NCBI RefSeq assembly: GCF_000010425.1
Contig: NC_008618.1
Location: 613,946-677,945 of the forward strand
Reading direction: 5' to 3'
DNA from: Bifidobacterium adolescentis ATCC 15703
GTDB taxonomy: Bacteria > Actinomycetota > Actinomycetes > Actinomycetales > Bifidobacteriaceae
Length of the DNA: 64,000 nt
Position 1 is the first letter of the stretch. Each line of letters starts with the position of its first letter. Made by a program: the position numbers and the translations under genes. This document shows, piece after piece, positions 24,921 to 34,132 of this stretch. The notes under the pieces were generated by a model, which worked only from the letters and a program-made list of their open reading frames with translations, had not been told where the DNA came from and ran no database searches.

Positions 24921-26432
24921 ATGCGATTTTCGGATATCGCACATACTTGCGCGCAGAATTTGCTGCGGCGCAAATCGCGTACGATTTTGACGGTGCTCGG
25001 CGTGATCGTCGGCTGCTGCTCCATCGTCCTGATGATTTCGATTGGACAAGGCATCAGCGAGCAGAATGAGCAGATGCTCAAGAGCATGGGCAATCTCAAC
25101 GACATTACCGTCACAGCTGCCGGCGGCTCGGGCGCGTACGACAGCTCTGGCGTCGGTATGTCGAGTTTGTCTTCGTCGGACATGACATCATCGGATCAGC
25201 AGGCCAAGCTTGACGATGCTGCGGTACAGACGTTCCGTGGCATTTCAGGCGTCGCAGCCGTGATGCCACAGCGGTCGGCGCAGAGCACCGTGGATCTCAC
25301 TGCGGGAGCCGGATCCCGATACGTGGCTCAATATGCTTCTGTGATGGGTACGGATATGACCCAGCTTGAAGCATCGGGATACAAGCTCGTTCAAGGGCGT
25401 ATGCCGAGGCGTGCCGGAGAAGTATTGCTCGGCAAATACGCGGCATACCAGTTTATGGATAAGTATCGTTCCGATGATGACTCCAGGCGTATCGCTCCCG
25501 GTGATTATGAGTGCGATGAGAACGGTTGCAAGGAGAGCGAGGGGGAGAAGCCGTTCTTCGACGTACTGACCACGAAACTCAATTTGATTACCGGAGCCGA
25601 TTATCAAAGCCCTGACGATTACCGCAAAATAGGCAGCACTTCGATGAGTTCCACCGATTCAGGCGACGGCGATGGTATTGCCAGTTCGCAGAATCCTGTG
25701 GTTTCCATGCCTCTCACCGTGGTCGGTGTGTTGGACGCTGCAACCAATAATTACGATGCATTCAGCTCCGGTGTAGTCATGTCGCTGGAGGATATGGACA
25801 CATTGCAGGCCAAAATCGACGGCAAAACCAATACCACCAGCCGGACCAAAACAAACTACGACCAAGTGGTGGTGCACGCTCAAAATATCAAGGATGTGCC
25901 GGGTATCGAAGCGCAGATCAAAATGTCTGGCTACCAAACCACGTCCTTCGAACAGACCCGCAAGGAGATTGAAAAGCAGAGTCGTGGCATCCAGCTCGCA
26001 TTGGGAGGCATTGGCGCGGTGTCATTCCTGGTGGCGGCCATCGGCATCGCCAACACCATGATTATGTCCGTGTCGGAACGCACTCGGGAAATCGGCATTA
26101 TGAAGGCGCTCGGCTGCTATGTGAATGATATTCGCACGATGTTCCTATGTGAAGCAGGTGCCATCGGTCTGGTCGGTGGACTTATCGCCTGTCTGATTTC
26201 CGCCTTGGGGTCGCTGAGCATCAATCTGCTGTCGTTTGGTGGATTCAGTATGGAAAACGTAGGCAAAGCGATTATGGGCGGTGACGACGTGAACCGAATC
26301 TCCGTGATTCCATGGTGGCTGTTTGTCGTGGCCGTGTTGTTTTCGATTCTGGTGGGCATACTCGCCGGTTTTGGGCCAGCTAATAAGGCTGTGAAGATTC
26401 CTGCGTTGGACGCCATCAAGAACGAGCAATAG
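24921..26432 (+). CDS. MacB/FtsX-type ABC transporter permease
   Basis: The permease is 503 aa with the four-helix MacB plan. TM1 is at about residues 20-42 after NLLRRKSRTILTVLGV. A large extracellular domain spans about 45-350, and TM2-TM4 occupy the last 150 residues with SERTREIGIMKALGC between TM2 and TM3. The extracellular part has Ser/Asp-rich linkers and a CDENGCKES pair of cysteines. The gene begins 3 bp after the CARDB-like gene, so they are co-translated. Such permeases export peptides, lipoproteins or drugs, or transmit force to cell-wall enzymes. The substrate is unknown here. Confidence 0.88.
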   Translation: MRFSDIAHTCAQNLLRRKSRTILTVLGVIVGCCSIVLMISIGQGISEQNEQMLKSMGNLNDITVTAAGGSGAYDSSGVGMSSLSSSDMTSSDQQAKLDDAAVQTFRGISGVAAVMPQRSAQSTVDLTAGAGSRYVAQYASVMGTDMTQLEASGYKLVQGRMPRRAGEVLLGKYAAYQFMDKYRSDDDSRRIAPGDYECDENGCKESEGEKPFFDVLTTKLNLITGADYQSPDDYRKIGSTSMSSTDSGDGDGIASSQNPVVSMPLTVVGVLDAATNNYDAFSSGVVMSLEDMDTLQAKIDGKTNTTSRTKTNYDQVVVHAQNIKDVPGIEAQIKMSGYQTTSFEQTRKEIEKQSRGIQLALGGIGAVSFLVAAIGIANTMIMSVSERTREIGIMKALGCYVNDIRTMFLCEAGAIGLVGGLIACLISALGSLSINLLSFGGFSMENVGKAIMGGDDVNRISVIPWWLFVVAVLFSILVGILAGFGPANKAVKIPALDAIKNEQ

Positions 26433-26548
26433 CGATTGCGATTGACAATAATGCTTATGGTCGGCCATGTGCTGTTCAGCGTGGGCCGGCATTTCGCGAT
26501 TGTTCAACGTTCCCTGTCGATTTTTGACGGTGCCGGCTAGTTGCGTGA

Positions 26549-28453
26549 TTAACGGGCCAAGACGCGGCGAATGCGATCAGCCACCGCTTCCACAGTCAGC
26601 CCGTAACGTTCGTCAAGCTCGGCAAGGGGCACACGATCGGTGAATTCTTTCGATGCGCCGAAATTGAGCGCATGCACAGTGGCTGCTTTCGGATTAGTGG
26701 AATTCGCGTAGAACGCGGTCACTTTCTCACCCCAGCCGCCTTCCAGCTGGCCATCCTCCAAGGTGACGACCACACGATGGCCGTCGGCAAGCACGTCCAG
26801 CAGCTCGCCATCCATCGCGGAATACTGCTGCGCGTCGATAAGCGTCGCATTGATATCGTCGTCGTTTTCGAGCGTTGCCGCCACCTCGGCCGCCAACGGC
26901 AGTGTATTGCCCAAGCCGAGAATCGCCACTTCACGTCCCGGACGCACAATCTGGTACCGCGTGAAAGGGCAATCGCCGGTAATATCGATCGTCGTCTCGT
27001 GCGTGTCGGCACGTTCGGCCGGGTCGAACGCCATATCGGCGGAACGCTCCATGGCAAGAATCTGCTCGCCGGGCATGCGGATAGCCGTCACACCATGATC
27101 AGACGGCCCCGTGGCCCATGCAAGCATGTCCAGCATCTGCTCTCCGCTGGTCGGTGCCAGACAGGTCACATCAGGCGTGTTGGCGAACATCGTCATATCG
27201 AACGTGCCGGAATGTGTATTGTCCGCGCCGGAAATGCCCGCTCCGAAAATCAGCAGCGTCGCCGGAACATGATTCAACGCCAGCTCCTGCTGCAACTGGT
27301 CGTAAATACGCTGGAAGAACGTGGCGGAAGTCGCCAGAACCGGCCGGCCTCCAGCCTTCGCGATGCCTGCGGCGAACGCGGCCGCATGCTCCTCGGTAAT
27401 GCCGGTGTCCACATAATGCGATCCGGCACGTTCACGGAAATCACGGGTGATGCCATTCGAACCAGGGGTGGCGGGGGAGATGACCACCAGTCCCGGCTCG
27501 TTTTCGAAACGGGACTCCAACGAAGCCATGGCCATCTGACCGTAGTATTTGCGCGCGTCAAGCGGCTTGCCGAGCGCGCTGTCCGGATCCTGCCAATGAT
27601 TCGCCTCGCATTGGCCGGCATGCGGCTGCGGATTGGTCTGGTTGCATCCGTCGGAACCATCCTGCGCCTCGGTCTCATCGCTGAAACCCAAGCCCTTGGT
27701 GGTGTGGATATGCAGCACGACGGGATGGTCGATATCCTTCAAGTCTTCAAGCGCCGCGACCAGCGTGTCCACATCGTTGCCCTGCTCCACATAACGGTAG
27801 TCAAGTCCGAACGCCTTGAACAGATTCAGCTCCGCGGTTCCGTTCGACGCGCGCAGACGGGCAAGATTGCCGTACATGCCACCGAAATCCTCGGCGATCG
27901 ACATCTCATTGTCGTTGACGACGATGATGAGATTACCGCCCTGTTCGGCAGCGTTGTTCAGTCCTTCGAAAGCGATCGCCGAGCTCAACGAACCGTCGCC
28001 GATGATGGCGATGACGTTGCCGATTTCGCTTGCTCCCGCAGCGGTATGTTGCATATCACGTGTTTTGGCAAGACCGCAGGCAAGGGAGATGGACGTGCCG
28101 GTATGGCCCAGCACGAAGGAATCATGCTCGCTTTCCAACGGATTGGTGAAACCCGTCACCTCGCCGAACCGCGACTCGTCCAGATACGCCTCGGCGCGCC
28201 CGGTAAGCATCTTGTGCACGTAGCTCTGGTGGGAGACATCGAAAACGAAACGGTCACGTGGAGAACCGAACACGCGGTGCAACGCCACGGTAAGCTCCAC
28301 CACGCCAAGATTCGAACCGATGTGGCCACCATGCTTCCGGCCGTAATCCAACAGCGTGGAACGAATCTCCAGACACAGATCACGCAACTGTTGCGAAGAA
28401 AGGGCATGCACATCCGCCGGAGAATGAATCGAACCCAGTATGCCAGCGGTCAT
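26549..28453 (-). CDS. DXS-like thiamine-diphosphate enzyme with altered substrate residues
   Basis: The 634-aa protein aligns along its length with 1-deoxy-D-xylulose-5-phosphate synthase. Matching features are DVSHQSYVHKMLTGR, the ThDP motif GDGSLSSA ending in VVNDNEMSI (about 150-185), and GITEEHA with the catalytic Glu near 350. The canonical DRAG and YPRG motifs, whose arginines bind the phosphate of glyceraldehyde-3-phosphate, are FGAG (Gly at 404) and RMPGE (Gly at 462) here. The conserved His of the THxG motif remains (NTHSG). It may be the genus's DXS or a paralogue with another acceptor. The ATG at 28453 begins the homology. It is divergent from the MDR oxidoreductase gene. Confidence 0.78.
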   Translation of the reverse strand: MTAGILGSIHSPADVHALSSQQLRDLCLEIRSTLLDYGRKHGGHIGSNLGVVELTVALHRVFGSPRDRFVFDVSHQSYVHKMLTGRAEAYLDESRFGEVTGFTNPLESEHDSFVLGHTGTSISLACGLAKTRDMQHTAAGASEIGNVIAIIGDGSLSSAIAFEGLNNAAEQGGNLIIVVNDNEMSIAEDFGGMYGNLARLRASNGTAELNLFKAFGLDYRYVEQGNDVDTLVAALEDLKDIDHPVVLHIHTTKGLGFSDETEAQDGSDGCNQTNPQPHAGQCEANHWQDPDSALGKPLDARKYYGQMAMASLESRFENEPGLVVISPATPGSNGITRDFRERAGSHYVDTGITEEHAAAFAAGIAKAGGRPVLATSATFFQRIYDQLQQELALNHVPATLLIFGAGISGADNTHSGTFDMTMFANTPDVTCLAPTSGEQMLDMLAWATGPSDHGVTAIRMPGEQILAMERSADMAFDPAERADTHETTIDITGDCPFTRYQIVRPGREVAILGLGNTLPLAAEVAATLENDDDINATLIDAQQYSAMDGELLDVLADGHRVVVTLEDGQLEGGWGEKVTAFYANSTNPKAATVHALNFGASKEFTDRVPLAELDERYGLTVEAVADRIRRVLAR

Positions 28454-28627
28454 TATGCGCAACTGTCCTTCCCTGAACCTGTCTTCTTTACCGCGGAAAA
28501 TCCTATCCCACTGTATGCCTCTGCCGGGGTGTCGGTTGTGAAATACCTGCAAAGTCTTCTCAACTGCGGCACAATGGAAACGATGAAATGAATCGAACCA
28601 CCGAAAAACCGCGAAGGAGCGCTGACC

Positions 28628-29629
28628 ATGAAAGCCGTATACGTAGCAGGAACCGATTATGACAATCCGCTGTCGCAACTCAAGGTGGGGGAGCTGGACA
28701 CGCCCGAAACCAAGCCGTTCTGGAGTACCATCCACGTGGCCGCAGCCAGCGTGAACCACCACGACATCTGGAGCCTGCAGGGCGTGGGACTCTCCGCCGA
28801 ACAGACGCCGATGATTCTCGGCACCGACGCGTCAGGCGTGCTCGACGAGGACATTCCTGTTCGCAAAGGGCTGAAAGCCGGAGCCGAAGTGGTGCTCTAC
28901 ACCTTCGTCGGCACCGACGGCGCCGGCGTCATGCCGGGGGAGCGGCGCACCATCCTATCCGAAAAATACGCGGGCACCATGGCCGAAACCACCCAAGTGC
29001 CCAGCGCCAACGTGTTCGCCAAACCCGCCAACCTGACCCTCGATGAGGCTGCTGCGCTCGGCACCAGCTGGCTGACCGCCTACTCACTGCTGTTCACATC
29101 GGCCAACGTGAAACCGGGAGACACCGTGCTCGTCCAAGGCGCGGGCGGCGGCGTGTCCACAGCGGCCATCCAACTCGCCCATGCGGCAGGACTGGAAGTG
29201 TTCGTCACGTCACGCAGCGAAGAGAAACGAGACCGCGCGATCGCCATCGGAGCCGACGCCGCCTTCGAAACCGGCGCGCGACTGCCGCATAAGGTCGACG
29301 CCGTCATCGAATCGGTCGGCGCGGCCACCTGGAGCCATTCCGTCAAATCCGTACGCCCCGGCGGCACCATCGCCATCTGCGGAGCCACCACAGGAGACCA
29401 GCCTGGAGCCGAACTGACCCGCATCTTCTTCCAGGACATTCGCGTGCAAGGCAACACCATGGGTTCGCGTGACGACTTCGCACGACTGCTCAAATTCGTG
29501 GAACACGCCGACCTGCACCCCGTCATCGACTCCACCTACGCGCTTGCCGACGCGCCCGCGGCGTTCCGCAAAGTGGTCGACGGCGACGTTTTCGGAAAGG
29601 TCGTGCTGCACATCGAGCCGAGTAAGTAA
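28628..29629 (+). CDS. MDR-family zinc-independent alcohol dehydrogenase/quinone oxidoreductase
   Basis: This medium-chain dehydrogenase/reductase of 333 aa is probably NAD(P)H-dependent and cytosolic. The N-terminal GroES-like half has ASVNHHDIWSLQG and GTDASGVLDE. The cofactor half has the nucleotide-binding motif VLVQGAGGGVSTAAIQLA. The structural-zinc cysteines of zinc alcohol dehydrogenases are absent, so it falls near quinone oxidoreductases. Substrate unknown. CGAAGGAG precedes the ATG. It ends 53 bp before purE, which may or may not share its transcript. Confidence 0.85.
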   Translation: MKAVYVAGTDYDNPLSQLKVGELDTPETKPFWSTIHVAAASVNHHDIWSLQGVGLSAEQTPMILGTDASGVLDEDIPVRKGLKAGAEVVLYTFVGTDGAGVMPGERRTILSEKYAGTMAETTQVPSANVFAKPANLTLDEAAALGTSWLTAYSLLFTSANVKPGDTVLVQGAGGGVSTAAIQLAHAAGLEVFVTSRSEEKRDRAIAIGADAAFETGARLPHKVDAVIESVGAATWSHSVKSVRPGGTIAICGATTGDQPGAELTRIFFQDIRVQGNTMGSRDDFARLLKFVEHADLHPVIDSTYALADAPAAFRKVVDGDVFGKVVLHIEPSK

Positions 29630-29682
29630 AGTAGGCGGTGTTCTGGAACACATAAGTCTACGTAAATCCTTCGGAGGTTTTG

Positions 29683-30180
29683 ATGGCAGACAACAAGCCT
29701 GAAGTCGCGGTGATCATGGGATCGGCAAGCGATTGGGAGACCATGAAGCACGCATGCGAGATGCTCGACCAGTTCGAGGTGCCGTACATGAAGCAGGTGA
29801 TTTCCGCGCACCGCACCCCGGAACTGATGGGTGAGTTCGCGCACAACGCCCGTGCCAACGGGCTGAAGGTCATCATCGCCGGCGCGGGCGGCGCGGCCCA
29901 CCTGCCGGGCATGGTCGCGGCGCAGACCACACTGCCGGTCATCGGCGTACCGGTACGCTCCCACGCGCTGTCCGGCTGGGATTCGCTGCTGTCCATCGTG
30001 CAGATGCCGGGCGGCATTCCGGTGGCCACCACCGCCGTCGGCAACTCCGGCGCAACCAACGCCGGCCTGCTCGCGGTGAGCATTCTGAGCGCCACCGACG
30101 AGCGACTGGCCAAGGCGCTGCAGGACTATCGTGACTCCCTGAAGGAAAAGGTGGCTGAATCCAATGCCCAGCTTGTCTGA
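29683..30180 (+). CDS. purE: N5-carboxyaminoimidazole ribonucleotide mutase PurE
   Basis: PurE converts N5-CAIR to CAIR in purine synthesis. At 165 aa it has the class I size. It carries the signature MGSASDW near the N-terminus, SAHRTP with the active-site His, and [18 protein letters not shown] precedes the ATG. purK, its partner that makes N5-CAIR, begins 17 bp before the purE stop, so the two are coupled. Confidence 0.97.
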   Translation: MADNKPEVAVIMGSASDWETMKHACEMLDQFEVPYMKQVISAHRTPELMGEFAHNARANGLKVIIAGAGGAAHLPGMVAAQTTLPVIGVPVRSHALSGWDSLLSIVQMPGGIPVATTAVGNSGATNAGLLAVSILSATDERLAKALQDYRDSLKEKVAESNAQLV

Positions 30181-31339
30181 GGAAACCAACGGCCGTATCG
30201 AACGACTGATGCCCGGCGCGACCATCGGCATCATCGGTGGCGGCCAGCTCGGCCGCATGATGGCGCTGTCCGCACGCTACATGGGCTTCCGCATCGGCGT
30301 GCTCGACCCGACATCCGACTGTCCGGCCGCTCAGGTCGCGGATTTCCAAGTGACCGCCGAATACGACGACATCGCCGCCATCCGCGAACTGGCTGAAAAG
30401 TCCGACGTGCTCACCTACGAGTTTGAGAACGTGGACGCCGACGCCATCGACCAAGTGCGTTCCCTCGCGGCGGCCCCGCAAGGCACCGATCTGCTGCGCG
30501 TCACGCAGGACCGTGTCAACGAGAAGCGGTTCATCAACGACCATGGCACGCCCACCGCGCCGTGGAAGGCCGTCAACAGCGTCGAGGAACTTGAAGCGGC
30601 ACTTGATGAGATCCACTATCCGGCTGTGCTCAAAACCCGTTCCGGCGGTTACGACGGCCACGGCCAGACCGTGCTCAAGTCCGAAGCCGACTTGGAGCAG
30701 GTGCGCGCCCGCGCCGACCATGACGGCAGCTTCCCGCCAAGCATTCTGGAAGGCTTCGTCGATTTCGCGTTCGAAGCGAGCATCCTCGTCGCCGGCAACG
30801 GCAAGAATTACGTGACCTTCCCGATCGTGCGCAACGAGCATCGCAACAACATCCTGCACATGACCATCGCGCCGGCCGAAGTGGACGAAACCGTGGCCAA
30901 GGAGGCGCACGAGCTGGCGTTGCGACTGGCCAAAGGCTTCGAACTCGCCGGTATTCTGGCCATCGAACTGTTCATCACCAAAGACAACAAGGTCATCGTC
31001 AACGAACTGGCCCCACGTCCGCACAATTCCGGCCACTACACCATCGAGGCCTGCTCGTTCGATCAGTTCGACGCGCACATTCGCGGCATCGCCGGCTGGC
31101 CGCTCGAACAGCCGCAGCTGCTCAAGCCCGCCGTCATGGTCAACGTGCTCGGCCAGCATGTGGCGCCGACCCGTGCGCTCATCGCCGACCATCCCGAATG
31201 GAACGTGCACGACTACTGCAAGGCGGAAGTGCGCCACGACCGTAAGATGGGGCACATCACCGTGCTGACCGACGACACCGCCAAAACCGTGGCCGACCTT
31301 GAGGCCACCGGCTGCTGGGACGACTTGAAGAAAGCCTGA
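30164..31339 (+). CDS. purK: N5-carboxyaminoimidazole ribonucleotide synthase PurK
   Basis: PurK is an ATP-grasp enzyme that makes N5-CAIR from AIR, bicarbonate and ATP. The 391-aa product has [14 protein letters not shown] at residues 14-28, [22 protein letters not shown] and the metal-binding [15 protein letters not shown]. The gene overlaps purE by 17 bp. The first 12 residues precede the usual N-terminus, so a start at the ATG of MPGATIG (codon 16) is also possible. A Fur-family gene follows after 11 bp. Confidence 0.96.
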   Translation: MPSLSEETNGRIERLMPGATIGIIGGGQLGRMMALSARYMGFRIGVLDPTSDCPAAQVADFQVTAEYDDIAAIRELAEKSDVLTYEFENVDADAIDQVRSLAAAPQGTDLLRVTQDRVNEKRFINDHGTPTAPWKAVNSVEELEAALDEIHYPAVLKTRSGGYDGHGQTVLKSEADLEQVRARADHDGSFPPSILEGFVDFAFEASILVAGNGKNYVTFPIVRNEHRNNILHMTIAPAEVDETVAKEAHELALRLAKGFELAGILAIELFITKDNKVIVNELAPRPHNSGHYTIEACSFDQFDAHIRGIAGWPLEQPQLLKPAVMVNVLGQHVAPTRALIADHPEWNVHDYCKAEVRHDRKMGHITVLTDDTAKTVADLEATGCWDDLKKA

Positions 31340-31350
31340 CATCATAGGTA

Positions 31351-31749
31351 ATGAGTGAACATATCGTGCGGCAGACCCGCCAGAAAGACGCCATCCGCGA
31401 CGCGCTGAACGGCTGCGACGAATTCATCTCCGCGCAGGAGCTGCACCGCAAGCTGGAAGACCGTGGCGAACATATCGGACTCGCCACGGTCTACCGGCAG
31501 CTCAACGCCCTGGCTGAAGCCGGCCGCGCCGACACGGTCCGTCTCGACGGGCAGCAGCTGTTCCGCCTGTGCGGCGATGACGGGCACCATCATCACCTCG
31601 TCTGTACGAACTGCGGCAAAACCGTGGAAATTGAATCGCCTTCCGAAAGCTGGCTGAAAGGCATCTCCGACAAGTACGGCTTCACCATCGAACGGCACAC
31701 GCTGGAGGTGTTCGGCCTGTGCGAGGACTGCCGGAAGGCGGACAAGTAG
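31351..31749 (+). CDS. Fur-family metalloregulator (Zur/PerR-like)
   Basis: This Fur-superfamily repressor of 132 aa has a winged-helix DNA-binding half with IGLATVYRQLNAL, then HHHHLVCTNCGKTVEIE and a C-terminal CEDC pair. The two CxxC pairs form the structural zinc site. The metal sensed (Zn, Fe or peroxide via Fe) cannot be fixed from sequence; Zur is a reasonable first guess. The gene starts 11 bp after purK and may be read from the purEK transcript. No matching operator was located in the window. Confidence 0.85.
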   Translation: MSEHIVRQTRQKDAIRDALNGCDEFISAQELHRKLEDRGEHIGLATVYRQLNALAEAGRADTVRLDGQQLFRLCGDDGHHHHLVCTNCGKTVEIESPSESWLKGISDKYGFTIERHTLEVFGLCEDCRKADK

Positions 31750-31895
31750 CGGCTGTCTGCCGTATTTCCGTTGGAATCGTATCGCCATCGGCGCAATCCA
31801 ATCGTAAAAATCGTAAAGAAAAAACGTTGGACGTTGTCTTTTTCAGACGCATATATGACAATAGGGCATTGCAAACGAACTAAGTGGGGTTATGC

Positions 31896-33968
31896 GTGAC
31901 CAAAGCAACATCGAAAAACGAGCCGATTGAGGAGCTCGACATCGCTACCGTGGACCCGATGGCCAAGAAAGCGGGCAAGGAGTTCCCCGGCTGGCTCTAC
32001 GGCGTGCTATTCGTGCTGTTCGATGCGGTGGGCGTTGCCGCCCTGCAGATCGGTGTCAGCGAATCCGCCACTCGAGTCCAACTATCGAACAACATGTGGC
32101 TCACCGGTTGGGGATTCGTCGGCAAGATGTTCACCAGCGCCAATTTCGTGGCGGTGCTGAACCTCATCCTATGGGGCGTCCTGTATGTCATTCTGCTGAT
32201 GCTCACCAATCGTTTCTGGGTGGCCACGCCGGTTTTTCTGGCAGTCACGTTCATCATCGCCGTGATTGAGCATTTCAAGGTTTCAATACGATACGAGGCG
32301 ATTCTGCCAAGTGATTTGAACTTTCTGAAGGCCGACGCCGGCAATCTGATGAGTTTCATGCCGTCCGGCGCGCAATGGACCATTCTGATCGCGGTGGCGG
32401 CGTTTGCCGCGTTCGTGGCGCTGTTCGTCTTCCTGAACCGCCTCGACGCGCGTCACGGCAGACTGTTTCGCGGCTCCGATAAGCGATCCCGCTCCGTGAA
32501 CGCGATCGCAAGACTGCTGCTGATCCTGCTTCCAGGCCTGTTCTTCACGCTGTATTCGATGCAGGTGAGCACCGTCGGCTCGTGGGCCAAAGGCTTCGCC
32601 ACCGTCATGGGGGACAAGCCCTCCATGTGGGACTCCGTATACGACGCCCAGCGCAACGGGCCGCTGGTGGCGTTCACCCGTCAGCTCAACCCGAAAGTCA
32701 TGGTCAAGCCGGACGACTATTCCGAAGAGACCATGAAGCAGGTCGCGGCCCGCTATGAGAAGGCCGCGAAGAAGATCAACGCGAAACGTTCCGCGAACAT
32801 GACCGACAGCACCGTCATCTACGTGCTGTCCGAATCCTTCTCCGACCCGTCCCGCGTGCCGGGACTCAAAGTCAACAAGGATTCCATACCGAACATCCGC
32901 AAGATTAAGCAGAATACCACGTCCGGCCTGATGCTGTCCTCCGGATACGGCGGCGGCACCGCCAATCTGGAATACATGGGACTGTCCGGCCTGAGCATGG
33001 CGAATTTCGATTCCTCCCTGACCAGCCCATACCAGCAGCTGGTGCCGAGCGAGCATTGGACGCCGACCATCAACCAGATGTGGGGCGCGTCCAAGAACTC
33101 CATCGGACTGCACCCGTACGAGTCGTCCATGTATTCGCGCGCCACCAACTACAAGAAGTTCGGCTTCTCGCATTTCTACACGCTGACCGGGCCGGACGTC
33201 ATCTCGCATCAGGACAAGATCGACGATTCGCCGTACGTCTCCGACGAGGCCACCTACCAAAGCACGCTGGAGGAAGTCAGGAAAACCAAGTCGAACCAGT
33301 TCCTGCAGGTCATCACCATGCAGAACCACATGCCCTACCATGACTGGTACAAGCACAACGACTTCAAAGCCTCCTCCACCACGGGAAAGCCGTTGAAGGA
33401 CGACGAGAAGGAATCCATCGAAACCTACCAAAAGGGCGCGTCCCTGACGGATGGGGCGACCGCCGGATTCCTCAGCGAACTCGACAAGCTCGACAAGCCG
33501 GTCACCGTGGTCTTCTACGGCGACCATCTGCCGGGCATCTACTCGTCGGCTTCCGCTGATGACGGCAACTCGCTGGCGTTACATCAGACGGACTACTTCA
33601 TCTGGTCCAACAAAGCCTCCGGCACGCAAGGCAACAAGATCGACAACGCCGAATACTCGTCGCCGAACTTCTTCGTGGCCCAGGCGGCCGAGCACATGGA
33701 TGCCAAAGTTTCCCCATACCTGGCGTTCCTCACCGAAATGCATTCCAAGATCTCCGCCATGGAACCGCCGGTCGTGAACAACATCCAAGGCTGGGACCGC
33801 ATCCCCGAAGGACAGAACATCTATCTGGACTCCAAGGGCGAGCCCATGGCCGAAGACGATTTCGACGCCGAAACCAGACAGCTGCTGGCCGATTACCGGC
33901 TCATCCAATACGACATCACCACGGGGAAGAATTATCTGAAAAACACCTCGTTCATGACCCTGCCGTAA
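31896..33968 (+). CDS. LTA synthase-family membrane sulfatase-like phosphotransferase
   Basis: This membrane enzyme of 690 aa probably transfers glycerol phosphate onto a lipoteichoic-acid-type polymer, from phosphatidylglycerol, at the outer face. Five hydrophobic helices occupy about residues 25-230. An extracellular sulfatase-fold domain follows. Its catalytic Thr is at about 355 (GGGTANLEYMG), and metal ligands include YGDHLPG at about 541-547. QNHMPYHDWY is typical of the family. A GTG at 31896 is chosen because GGGG lies 6 nt upstream; another GTG at 31884 is in frame but less well placed. Two hairpins follow the gene. Confidence 0.88.
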   Translation: MTKATSKNEPIEELDIATVDPMAKKAGKEFPGWLYGVLFVLFDAVGVAALQIGVSESATRVQLSNNMWLTGWGFVGKMFTSANFVAVLNLILWGVLYVILLMLTNRFWVATPVFLAVTFIIAVIEHFKVSIRYEAILPSDLNFLKADAGNLMSFMPSGAQWTILIAVAAFAAFVALFVFLNRLDARHGRLFRGSDKRSRSVNAIARLLLILLPGLFFTLYSMQVSTVGSWAKGFATVMGDKPSMWDSVYDAQRNGPLVAFTRQLNPKVMVKPDDYSEETMKQVAARYEKAAKKINAKRSANMTDSTVIYVLSESFSDPSRVPGLKVNKDSIPNIRKIKQNTTSGLMLSSGYGGGTANLEYMGLSGLSMANFDSSLTSPYQQLVPSEHWTPTINQMWGASKNSIGLHPYESSMYSRATNYKKFGFSHFYTLTGPDVISHQDKIDDSPYVSDEATYQSTLEEVRKTKSNQFLQVITMQNHMPYHDWYKHNDFKASSTTGKPLKDDEKESIETYQKGASLTDGATAGFLSELDKLDKPVTVVFYGDHLPGIYSSASADDGNSLALHQTDYFIWSNKASGTQGNKIDNAEYSSPNFFVAQAAEHMDAKVSPYLAFLTEMHSKISAMEPPVVNNIQGWDRIPEGQNIYLDSKGEPMAEDDFDAETRQLLADYRLIQYDITTGKNYLKNTSFMTLP

Positions 33969-33990
33969 CGAGGACGGCGCGCCTTCCGCA

Positions 33991-34035
33991 CGGCACTACA
34001 CTCGACGTACCTTTGTACGCCTTCGTGTCGTGCCG
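33991..34035 (+). terminator. Imperfect hairpin after the LTA-synthase-like gene
   Basis: CGGCAC pairs with GTGCCG at the base, ACAC with GTGT, and CGTAC with GTACG around a CTTT loop. There is no T-run. It begins 22 bp after the stop. Confidence 0.45.
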
Positions 34036-34065
34036 CGTGGAATTCGCGCGCGTCTGAGAATACGC

Positions 34066-34101
34066 TAAGGGGCTTGTTCCAATTATGGAACAAGCCCCTT
34101 A
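34066..34101. terminator. Hairpin between convergent LTA-synthase-like gene and purD
   Basis: A perfect 15-bp stem (34066-34080 with 34087-34101) has a 6-nt loop. Only A residues follow on the plus strand, and no T-run follows on either strand. Confidence 0.7.
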
Positions 34102-34132
34102 AAACGTTTCACGGCGTCAGCATGACGTCACA

